Source: Verrucomicrobiaceae bacterium (GTDB lineage Bacteria; Verrucomicrobiota; Verrucomicrobiia; Verrucomicrobiales; Verrucomicrobiaceae). Taken from it: a stretch of 64,000 bases of DNA. The translations under genes and the position numbers were made by a program. Below, in pieces: positions 18,135 to 26,860 of the stretch. Below the pieces are notes generated by a model. That model was given only the letters and a program-made list of their open reading frames with translations. It had not been told where the DNA came from and did not search any database. The stretch is from positions 1 through 64,000 of the forward strand of contig JAIXYN010000044.1 of assembly GCA_027490195.1 (NCBI GenBank), given 5' to 3'. The stretch's first letter is position 1; each line of letters starts with the position of its first letter.

Positions 18135-19115
18135 TTAAACAATCGTCTGCTTGATCGCGATCTCCCGGGCCTGCTCCACCCAGCGCTCACGCTTGATGCG
18201 GTCTTTGAAGGCGAGGCGCGCTGAGAATTCTTTAACGTGGTCTTCATCCCAGGCGGCGATCTGCTCGTAGGTGTAGATGCCGATATCGTGGAGACGCTTT
18301 TCGAGCACCTGCGAAATGCCTTCGAGCGTGGTGAGGTCGTCGGTCTTTTCAGGCCGGGTCTTGTAGATGAAGCCGAGTTTGGGATCGAGTTCGGAATCGC
18401 GCTTCGATTCGAGCTTAAGTTCGAGCTGGGGCTGCGCACCCAGTTCAGGCAGGGCAGGCAGCATGAGTTCGGTCAATGCGGGGAGAGTGTCAGCAAGAAC
18501 GAGGCCTCCTGCAGCAGCATGCGTATCCACGCCGGACGCCGATTCTACATTGACGTGCGGGGCGGAAATGATGGCTGCGAGCGATGAAGATTGCGGAGCA
18601 GGCGGTGGGAGTTCAGAGGCAGAAAGGGGGATGCTGGCCGTGGCAGGCTCGTCGGGTGGCTCTGCTGGTATTGCGAGCTCCGATTCCGGCGGCTGGATAT
18701 CCTCCGGGGCGGTGGGTTCCAGCGGCGGCGCGTCCGCTTGGGGGGCCTTGGTCGGTAGCGGAATGTCGTGCGTGGTGATGGTTTCTGCGGTGACGGCGGG
18801 GACGGTCTCAGCGGCGATCGAGACCTCCTTCTCTTTCTTGGGCATGTGAATGGTCTCAGTGGCCATCGCGACAGCAGGACCGGAGAGAATGGAGTGATCT
18901 CCCACCTTGCGTTTCAAATTGGCGATCTCAATCTTCATGGAAGATGCCTCGCCGAGCAGTTGCCGCGTTTGGCGCTTGAAGCGCCCCCAGGTCGCATAGC
19001 CAAACAGCAGGCCGACCACGAAGAAGATAAACCCCAGCACACAGACAAACGCACCGCTGTGCATGAGCATGTAAAACAGCGGCTCGGTGGAAAGGGATTC
19101 AAAGTCGAATTTCAT
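18135..19115 (-). CDS. Membrane-anchored protein with helix-hairpin-helix C-domain
   Basis: A 326-aa protein. Residues about 15-40 form one membrane segment (FVCVLGFIFFVVGLLFGYATWG), followed by a basic stretch and a short coiled coil (MKIEIANLKRKVG). About 150 residues of Pro/Ala/Glu-rich low-complexity linker come next. The last 70 residues (DDLTTLEGISQVLEKRLHDIG, then IYTYEQIAAW) are the helix-hairpin-helix module seen in proteins annotated as 'flap endonuclease-1-like' or DUF4332, which often end envelope proteins. No nuclease residues are visible. It lies 6 nt downstream of the OmpA-like gene, so the two are an operon. Confidence 0.8.
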   Translation of the reverse strand: MKFDFESLSTEPLFYMLMHSGAFVCVLGFIFFVVGLLFGYATWGRFKRQTRQLLGEASSMKIEIANLKRKVGDHSILSGPAVAMATETIHMPKKEKEVSIAAETVPAVTAETITTHDIPLPTKAPQADAPPLEPTAPEDIQPPESELAIPAEPPDEPATASIPLSASELPPPAPQSSSLAAIISAPHVNVESASGVDTHAAAGGLVLADTLPALTELMLPALPELGAQPQLELKLESKRDSELDPKLGFIYKTRPEKTDDLTTLEGISQVLEKRLHDIGIYTYEQIAAWDEDHVKEFSARLAFKDRIKRERWVEQAREIAIKQTIV

Positions 19116-19121
19116 GGGCGG

Positions 19122-20396
19122 CTATTTGATGAGGAGTTCGACGCAACGCGGGCTGGCAGGAGCCGCAGGCGAACCGGCGGGCACGGGATCAAACACCACC
19201 GCACTAATGTCCGTGGCGGGGGTGCCCTGCTCAACGAGGAAGGAAAGCACGGCGTCGGCACGGGCTTTGCTGATGTCTTTTTCGGCTATCTCGGGTCCAG
19301 AGGGATCAGGATGAGCGCCAATGACCAGCCCCAGACTGGGACCTGCGGCGAGCAGGGTGGATGCCAAGGTGGCGAGCTTGGCCTGCTCCTGCGGCGGAAT
19401 TTGTGCAGAACCGGGGTCAAACACGATCACGCAGCTCCGCAAAATCTCACGTAGTGGGTCAATGGTGGCGGGGGGCAGCTTGGACTGAATCTGATAGCCG
19501 GGAAAATGGTAGAGCGACGGCACCAACGTGAACTGCGCATCCACTTTGGCAGCACCGGTGACGGGCCTTAAAAGAGCCAGCCACACACTTTCCAACTGCC
19601 GCGTCGCGATCCCTGTGATGTGAGGAATGCCATCACTCTGGATTTTGAAAGAACGCGGTGGCGGGAGGCTGAAAAAACTGTTCACAAAGGCCGAGAGCAG
19701 CTGTGGTTTGGCAAAGGCGGCGGGCAGCACATGCGGGCTGGCCTGAAGCGCTGTGGGGTCCACCTCCCGTGCGCCGGCCACTTCTGCGAGCGCGGCCACC
19801 AACTCCGCCTTCAAGTCCAGGTCGGGCAGCAGACCGCTGAGGACAATGGCATCGCCTTTGGCATGGATGTGAAGTTCCGCTGGCACGCGCAAGGCTGCGA
19901 TGATCGGCTTGAGCAGGGCGCTGCCAGCAGTGAGCGGCGGTTTGAAGCCATCCGGCCAACGCACTTCGGGGGCGGAGTGCAGGTCATCGGTATTGATGAC
20001 TAGGTCGGGGCGTAGCTCAGCGAGGAGGTGGCGCACCTGGCTGATTTCATCCCCTTGGGGAAACCAGCCGCTGAGACGGAGGGAGTTCTGATCCAGTTTG
20101 GCACTGAGACTGGCCAGCACGTGAATGTTTTCCGCTTCGGGCTGCAAGCGCAGAGGAACGAGCGTGCGGATGGCCGCGAGGGCCTGCTCACGGGCGGGCG
20201 GGTCCGGTGCCTCGCCGCTGACGGCAATGTCGAAGAATCGCACCGTCACGACGGGATCGCGCACCCCGGCGGCTTTGAGACGCGCCACAGCCTCCTCCGT
20301 GAGCAAGGGAAGATTCTCGCTGCAAAACAGCCATGCATGCACCCCCGTGGCCACGGGCAGGAGGATCAGCATGAAAAAGCAAAGACTGAGACGCAT
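19122..20396 (-). CDS. OmpA-like domain protein with BON-like repeats
   Basis: A 424-aa envelope protein with an N-terminal hydrophobic signal or anchor (LCFFMLILLPVATGVHAWLF). Residues about 30-300 contain repeated 60-80-aa units (HVLASLSAKLDQNSLRLSG; LHIHAKGDAIVLSG) that resemble BON/ArfA-type repeats. Residues about 310-424 form an OmpA C-terminal peptidoglycan-binding domain (IVFDPGSAQIPPQEQAKL, GAHPDPSGP, SKARADAVLSFLVEQG). The canonical peptidoglycan-contacting Arg appears in SKARADAV, and the Asp lies in the AHPDPSG loop. A layout like mycobacterial ArfA suggests an envelope-spanning role. First gene of a two-gene unit. Confidence 0.82.
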   Translation of the reverse strand: MRLSLCFFMLILLPVATGVHAWLFCSENLPLLTEEAVARLKAAGVRDPVVTVRFFDIAVSGEAPDPPAREQALAAIRTLVPLRLQPEAENIHVLASLSAKLDQNSLRLSGWFPQGDEISQVRHLLAELRPDLVINTDDLHSAPEVRWPDGFKPPLTAGSALLKPIIAALRVPAELHIHAKGDAIVLSGLLPDLDLKAELVAALAEVAGAREVDPTALQASPHVLPAAFAKPQLLSAFVNSFFSLPPPRSFKIQSDGIPHITGIATRQLESVWLALLRPVTGAAKVDAQFTLVPSLYHFPGYQIQSKLPPATIDPLREILRSCVIVFDPGSAQIPPQEQAKLATLASTLLAAGPSLGLVIGAHPDPSGPEIAEKDISKARADAVLSFLVEQGTPATDISAVVFDPVPAGSPAAPASPRCVELLIK

Positions 20397-20418
20397 GAAA
20401 GAGTGTGCGGAGTGGCAA

Positions 20419-20446
20419 TTGACACAGAGGAGGTGGAACCGATAAT
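20419..20446 (+). promoter_or_regulatory. Sigma-70-type promoter for the PfkB kinase gene
   Basis: A perfect -35 TTGACA (20419-20424) and a five-of-six -10 GATAAT (20441-20446) are separated by 16 bp. The predicted start near 20453 gives a leader of about 85 nt before ATG 20538. It also lies just upstream of the divergent OmpA-like gene (start 20396). Confidence 0.5.
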
Positions 20447-20537
20447 CCGCGTCCCCGCTGACAGCCGTACCGTTAAAGTTCGCCGCCTGCGAGGCAAGGA
20501 ATAACTGTTACACCTTATCTAACCAAAATACACGCCC

Positions 20538-21449
20538 ATGTCAGTCGTCATCGCCGGAACCGTCGCCCTCGACAATGTCAAAACCCCGCAGGATTCGCAG
20601 GAAAACCTGCTCGGAGGTTCCGCCAGCTATGCGGCGCTGGCCGCCAGCATCTTCTGCCAGCCCATCCATCTTGTGGGAGTGATCGGCCATGATTTCCCAA
20701 AACCGCATCTCGACATGCTGGCATCACACGGCATCACGCTGGAAGGGCTTGAGCGCAGCGACGGCGAATCCTTCACCTGGACGGGCGAATATCATGAGGA
20801 CATGAACAGCCGCACCACGCACAAGGTGGGCCTGAACGTTCTGGAGGCTTGGCAGCCCAAGCTCCCCGCTGCTGCAAAGCAGGCCAAGGTGGCCGTGGCC
20901 GCCAACATGAGCCCGGATAACCAGATGCAGATGCTGGACCAGATCGAAGCCGATTTCGTCACCGCTGACACGATGGATCTGTGGATCAACATCGCCAACG
21001 AGCGCCTGCACGAGGTGCTCAAGCGCATCGACCTCCTCGTCATCAATGACGGCGAGGCCAAGGAATTCGCGGGCACGACGAATCTCGTGGAAGCCGGACG
21101 CAAGCTGCAGGCCAAGGGACCGCGCTTCGTCATCGTGAAGCGTGGCGAGCACGGCAGCTTCCTCTTCGGTGAAAAGCCTGAGGAGTTCTTCGCCTGCTCC
21201 GCCTACCCCCTGCACAGCGTGTTTGACCCGACGGGCGCTGGAGATTCCTTCCTTGGCGGTTTGTCCGGCTGGCTCGCCGCCAATGGCAAGACCAAGCCGA
21301 CCTTCGAAGACCTGAAGACCGCCGTCGTTCACGGCAGCGTGACCGCCAGCTACACCTGCGAAGCCTTCAGCACGCACAAGCTGCAAACGGTGACGAAGGC
21401 GGACATCGCAGCGCGTATTGCGGAACTGCGCACTTATACGAGCTTCTGA
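20538..21449 (+). CDS. PfkB family carbohydrate/nucleoside kinase
   Basis: A 303-aa ribokinase-fold kinase. The N-terminal GGSASYAALAAS block binds the sugar or nucleoside. The C-terminal DPTGAGDSFLGG is the PfkB signature 2 with the catalytic Asp. LLVINDGEAKEFAG and FVIVKRGEHGSFLF are the usual internal strands. The substrate is uncertain: adenosine, ribose and fructose-type kinases share these motifs. Ends 128 nt before menB, with a repeat array between. Confidence 0.92.
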   Translation: MSVVIAGTVALDNVKTPQDSQENLLGGSASYAALAASIFCQPIHLVGVIGHDFPKPHLDMLASHGITLEGLERSDGESFTWTGEYHEDMNSRTTHKVGLNVLEAWQPKLPAAAKQAKVAVAANMSPDNQMQMLDQIEADFVTADTMDLWINIANERLHEVLKRIDLLVINDGEAKEFAGTTNLVEAGRKLQAKGPRFVIVKRGEHGSFLFGEKPEEFFACSAYPLHSVFDPTGAGDSFLGGLSGWLAANGKTKPTFEDLKTAVVHGSVTASYTCEAFSTHKLQTVTKADIAARIAELRTYTSF

Positions 21450-21450
21450 G

Positions 21451-21560
21451 TTTGCCATAGTTGGCAGTTGTTTGCGGTTGTTCCAAACCGCCGCAAAACG
21501 CCTTCTCAAGAGGCTCGGCCAACCACTGCAAACCATCGCCAACCACTGCAAACCACTGCC
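21451..21560. repeat. Inverted and direct 10-bp repeat units upstream of menB
   Basis: Three units in inverted orientation (21451-21480: TTTGCCATAG, TTGGCAGTTG, TTTGCGGTTG) face four direct 10-bp units at 21521-21560 (AACCACTGCA, AACCATCGCC, AACCACTGCA, AACCACTGCC). Between them are related CAAA-CGCC pieces. The two halves could pair as an imperfect long hairpin. The direct part ends 17 nt before the menB ATG, the same position as in the array at 285-324. Confidence 0.75.
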
Positions 21561-21577
21561 AACTCCCCCTTCCCCCC

Positions 21578-22390
<813 letters not shown>

Positions 22391-22408
22391 TCGCGACTGC
22401 CAGATTGG

Positions 22409-22438
22409 AACCATAAAGTCAAGCATGCCTTTATGGTT
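22409..22438. promoter_or_regulatory. 10-bp perfect inverted repeat before accB (possible operator)
   Basis: Arms AACCATAAAG (22409-22418) and CTTTATGGTT (22429-22438) flank a 10-bp centre. The dyad sits between menB and accB and overlaps the left edge of a candidate -35 element. It is AT-rich, not followed by T's, and so looks more like a protein-binding site than a terminator. Regulator unknown. Confidence 0.4.
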
Positions 22439-22464
22439 GCCTCCTTGGGCGGAGTTTGTATGAT
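22437..22464 (+). promoter_or_regulatory. Candidate promoter of accBC
   Basis: A -35-like TTGCCT (22437-22442) and a -10 TATGAT (22459-22464) with 16 bp between. Transcription would start near 22471, 26 nt before the accB ATG. Only four of six -35 positions match, so this is a moderate candidate. Confidence 0.35.
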
Positions 22465-22496
22465 CGTTCTCCGTCCGTTGACACACTTCTCCCGAC

Positions 22497-23069
22497 ATGG
22501 CCAAACGTACCACTACCAAACCAGCTTCCGCAGCGGCTCCCGCCGCCCCTTCGTCCTCAGCCTACGACCTCAAACAGATCCGCGAAATCGTCGGACTCAT
22601 GGCTGAGAACAATCTGACCTATTTCCACAGCGAGCAAAAAGGCGCCACACTCGAACTCCGGCGTGGTTCTGATCTGGAGGCGGTCAAAGAACTGCTCCAG
22701 AGCCTACCGGCATCCTCCGGTTCCCACGTTTCCTATGCTTCCGCTCCGGCTCCCGTAGCAGCTGCACCAGCTCCCGCCCCTGCGGCCAGCGCACCTGCAC
22801 CAGCGGTCGCAGCAGCAGCCGCTGCCGTCGGGCCGACCATCAACTCCCCAATGGTGGGCACATTCTACCGCAGCACGGCTCCGGGAGAAAAACCCCTCGC
22901 CAACATCGGCGACAGTGTGGATGAAAACAGCAACGTCTGCATCATCGAGGCCATGAAGGTCATGAATGAAATCAAACCAGAGGGAGTGCGTGGCACCATC
23001 GCCCGCGTACTGGTTGAAGACGGCAAGCCCGTCCAATATGGCCAGCCCCTGTTCGAGTTGAAAGCCTGA
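22497..23069 (+). CDS. accB: Biotin carboxyl carrier protein of acetyl-CoA carboxylase
   Basis: A 190-aa BCCP. The N-terminal region (LKQIREIVGLMAENNLTYFHSE) is followed by a flexible Ala/Pro linker (about 80-115). The C-terminal biotinyl domain carries the biotin-accepting Lys in EAMKVMNEI and the BCCP-specific thumb-like segment SPMVGTFYRSTAPGEKP. It carries CO2 as carboxybiotin for fatty acid synthesis. Followed by accC after 95 nt, the usual order. The accA/accD genes are elsewhere. Confidence 0.95.
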   Translation: MAKRTTTKPASAAAPAAPSSSAYDLKQIREIVGLMAENNLTYFHSEQKGATLELRRGSDLEAVKELLQSLPASSGSHVSYASAPAPVAAAPAPAPAASAPAPAVAAAAAAVGPTINSPMVGTFYRSTAPGEKPLANIGDSVDENSNVCIIEAMKVMNEIKPEGVRGTIARVLVEDGKPVQYGQPLFELKA

Positions 23070-23164
23070 TTGCCCCCCTGCCCCTGGCTTGACGTCCAGG
23101 CCCCGCCTAAGTCGGGCCAGCCAACGCTCAAGCCAAGCAGACTTCTCCTACCTTCCGATCCCTC

Positions 23165-24520
<1,356 letters not shown>

Positions 24521-24558
24521 GGCCTCATAAGCGCGGGATTCAGGCTCCGCAATTTCCC

Positions 24559-24903
24559 ATGCATCTTGAAGGCGATGACCTGAATCCATACGCGGCCCCA
24601 AACAGCAATGTGACGCCGCCGAAGGAGGAATCGTCGTTGCCGCGACCTGCTTCGACCAAGTGGCTTCTGGGCTTGATGTGGCTCTTAAGCTGTGGTGTCG
24701 TCATCCTTTTAATTCAAGACTACCAAAAAGAGGGAGCTGCGTTTTTGCACGCCTTCAAATCCCTTCAATCATTCTTTTCAGGCTCCCTGCTGGTGTTCAC
24801 TATCGTCGCCTTTCATGCCTTCAAACGCAGCCGGATCACCTACGCGCTGGGCATGTTGTATCTGCTCCTCTTGAGCTATATCATGTGGATGCAAATGTCA
24901 TGA
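24559..24903 (+). CDS. Small membrane protein with NPYAAP motif
   Basis: A 114-aa protein. The N-terminus has DLNPYAAPNSNVTPP, a tag common to small integral membrane proteins of Planctomycetes and Verrucomicrobia. Three hydrophobic segments follow (about 34-52, 70-87, 93-112). No functional motif is seen. The reading frame stops at TGA 24901-24903, but the same frame stays open for 54 more codons that again encode a membrane segment (see the next entry). Confidence 0.6.
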   Translation: MHLEGDDLNPYAAPNSNVTPPKEESSLPRPASTKWLLGLMWLLSCGVVILLIQDYQKEGAAFLHAFKSLQSFFSGSLLVFTIVAFHAFKRSRITYALGMLYLLLLSYIMWMQMS

Positions 24904-24906
24904 GCG

Positions 24907-25068
24907 GTGCGTACGCTGGCAGTCAACTGGAACCGGCAGATCGACAAGACTCAAATCTGGGCCGATGTTTTCGTAACCCTCGTATTCACCGCTTTGATCG
25001 CCAAACTTTGCTACCACTTCATCTTCGGACTTCCCAGCCGCCGGTTCTACCGCCTGACTCAGAAGTGA
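24907..25068 (+). CDS. Small membrane-protein ORF in frame after a stop
   Basis: A 53-codon frame opening with GTG at 24907, 3 nt after the TGA of the preceding gene and in the same frame. It encodes a tryptophan-containing amphipathic start, one membrane helix (WADVFVTLVFTALIAKL) and a basic tail. It may be a separate small protein, the tail of a paralogue, or the true C-terminus of the upstream gene split by a nonsense mutation. I cannot tell which. Confidence 0.35.
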   Translation: MRTLAVNWNRQIDKTQIWADVFVTLVFTALIAKLCYHFIFGLPSRRFYRLTQK

Positions 25069-25098
25069 GGAGGCGTTAGCGGCAGCATTCCATCAGTA

Positions 25099-25190
25099 AG
25101 CCCGGAGGGCTGGCACAACCGTAGCCGTGGGTGAAACCCACGGAACCGCATCACCCACACCTGTCTAAATCCGTGGAACCGCGTAGCGGT
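25099..25190. repeat. Cluster of three REP-like hairpins
   Basis: Three perfect short hairpins, each with a 3-nt loop, lie close together. They are 25099-25111 (AGCCC-GGA-GGGCT), 25125-25143 (CCGTGGGT-GAA-ACCCACGG) and 25178-25190 (ACCGC-GTA-GCGGT). This architecture is typical of REP elements mobilised by REP-associated tyrosine transposases, and a decayed transposase of that type begins 32 bp away. Confidence 0.6.
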
Positions 25191-25221
25191 GACACAAACC
25201 TCCGCACACCGATGACCATCA

Positions 25222-25385
25222 TCATGCGATATAGCGGTCGTCGTATTTGATTCTGGCATCAGAAAGCATGCGGCGATATTCCTCCAGAAAATCAGTGTGC
25301 ATCATGATGCGCCTGCTGTTCTTTGATGTAGCGGACAACGGTGTCCTTTTCGCGGACCGAAATCGTGAAGCCCCTGATGAGCGCC
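25222..25385 (-). pseudogene. Remnant of a REP-associated (IS200-like, Y1) transposase
   Basis: Reading the minus strand from about 25385, one frame gives FTISVREKDTVVRYIKEQQ then HH, and a shifted frame gives TDFLEEYRRMLSDARIKYDD then RYIA and a stop at 25222-25224. Together these match the C-terminal end of Y1/RAYT transposases, in which an IxYIxxQxxHH segment precedes FxEEYxxxLxxxxVxYDxRY. The two parts are joined by a frameshift near 25295-25305, and the catalytic N-terminal half (HUH motif and Tyr) is absent. The fragment is therefore dead. It sits beside the REP hairpins at 25099-25190. Confidence 0.65.
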
Positions 25386-25421
25386 CCAGACGTAGCGGAA
25401 GAATTACCGCCTACCGAGCCC

Positions 25422-26642
25422 TTACCGGATCAGGCCCCAGTTTCTTCCCAGCGGGAAGTAGCAGAACAATCCGGGCCCGACGAGATTGCGCTCTGGCACG
25501 GAGCCCCAGTAGCGGCTGTCGGAACTGTTGTAGCTGTTGTCTCCCATGGCCCAGTATTCCCGCGCGTTGTCACGGTTCGCTAATTCGCGGATGGTGCCGT
25601 CCGAAAGGAAGCCGAAGTTCCCATAGCCTTTGTACAAGCCTTCCATCGAGCCCACGCGCTTTATGCCAAACTCTTCAGCAGGTTTGCCGTTTACCCACAG
25701 CACGGGTAATTTGACTTCGAGCCGGTCTCCAGGCACGCCCACGAGCCGCTTGATGTAATGCTGAGAGCCTTCGTCAACGCTCACTCGCATGTAAGGACTG
25801 CGAATGTTCTTCGTGGTGAAAACGAACACCTCGCCGCGGGAAGGCCGGCGGAAGTTGTAGGCAAATTTGTTCACCAGCACATGGTCCCCGGTGTCCAGGG
25901 TGCCGCGTGCCAGGAGCTGCCCCTCGGTGACATAAGTCCCGCCTGATACCCCGAGCTTTTGCTCCACCCGAGCATCTGGGGTGATGTTCTGGCCGTCCGC
26001 GTTGACGGGAAGATTCAGATAACGCTGCATCCCCAGATTAAAACCATCCGGGTCGGTGGCGAGCTGGCGCATGGGCGCCCAGATCCATTGCGTGCCGCCA
26101 TCTTCGAAATGCAGGCGGCAATGCGCGAAAAAGCCAAGAAAGCTGTGCTCTGTCAGAGGAGGCCCATCTTTACGCAGCAAGCCCGAGCGATTGGCCACGA
26201 CGTTGTAGTAACTGCGTCCCGCCACCCAGTCCTTGCACTGAGCAAAAAAATTGGGCGTCACGTCCTTTTCCGTATGATTCGCGACCAGTCCATAGAGAGT
26301 TGGCTGCATGGAACCGGTGGGAATCTTGAACGGCTGGGCGATGTAGCTGCGGATGCCCAGGGCGATGACAATGGCGACAAAGAACACCTCCACATTTTCG
26401 CCAATGTCCGAATGCTCCACATGCGGCAGCGCCTTTTCGCAGGCTTTGTTGATCTCGTCGTTCAAGGCAGTGATGCGTGCCTTGTCCCTAGCGCGCATGG
26501 CATCCTCCAGGCTGCTGCGCAAAGCGGTGATCTCATCCAGCTTGGCAGGAGGAAGGATGTCACGCTTGTAGTTGATGAAGCGCGTCACGCCCTTGTGCAG
26601 GAGCTTGGCATGCTTGAGGTAGCGGGGGGTGAGAAAAAACAT
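25422..26642 (-). CDS. lepB: Signal peptidase I
   Basis: A 406-aa type I signal peptidase, longer than the usual 250-320. The extra length is an N-terminal cytoplasmic helical region (residues 1-80, with a coiled-coil LRSSLEDAMRARDKARI) plus an insertion of about 120 residues between the catalytic blocks. One membrane segment is at about 85-100. The catalytic Ser111 lies in PTGSMQPTL, and the general-base Lys is in VLVNKFAYNFRRP. Box D is PGDRLEVK and box E is MGDNSYNSSDSRYWG. It cleaves signal peptides of exported proteins. Nearest upstream gene on this strand is lepA, 218 nt away. Confidence 0.94.
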   Translation of the reverse strand: MFFLTPRYLKHAKLLHKGVTRFINYKRDILPPAKLDEITALRSSLEDAMRARDKARITALNDEINKACEKALPHVEHSDIGENVEVFFVAIVIALGIRSYIAQPFKIPTGSMQPTLYGLVANHTEKDVTPNFFAQCKDWVAGRSYYNVVANRSGLLRKDGPPLTEHSFLGFFAHCRLHFEDGGTQWIWAPMRQLATDPDGFNLGMQRYLNLPVNADGQNITPDARVEQKLGVSGGTYVTEGQLLARGTLDTGDHVLVNKFAYNFRRPSRGEVFVFTTKNIRSPYMRVSVDEGSQHYIKRLVGVPGDRLEVKLPVLWVNGKPAEEFGIKRVGSMEGLYKGYGNFGFLSDGTIRELANRDNAREYWAMGDNSYNSSDSRYWGSVPERNLVGPGLFCYFPLGRNWGLIR

Positions 26643-26770
26643 GGGTGCTAGTGCGTGATTCTAGGATGGGGCAAGCAATGCTCAAGTGCCGTGATTGATC
26701 CAAAGCCGATTTGACTCACCTTCGGAGTTCCACCACCAAAACATCGCGCAGTCCTTCGCCGGTCATTGCA

Positions 26771-26791
26771 CTGCCTGAACAAGTCAGGCAG
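26771..26791. terminator. 8-bp hairpin downstream of lepA
   Basis: CTGCCTGA and TCAGGCAG arms flank a 5-nt ACAAG loop, 69 nt past the lepA stop on the minus strand. There is no T-run. The 218-bp gap between lepA and lepB holds nothing else convincing. Confidence 0.35.
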
Positions 26792-26860
26792 GCCGAAGTT
26801 GGTGGCTCACAGCATCACGGTCAACCGTAGCCGCATTTGTCAGAGTGTGGCGGGGTCAGC

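Noticed and set aside
18040..18138. 32-codon plus-strand frame (MHYNIFAEPRNNW start) in the gap between two minus-strand genes
   Set aside because: The peptide looks protein-like, but it is very short, has no ribosome site and overlaps the end of the HHH gene; evidence is too thin to list as a gene.
21461..21577. N-terminal extension of menB
   Set aside because: The extra 39 codons come from the 10-bp repeat array; MenB homology begins after ATG 21578.
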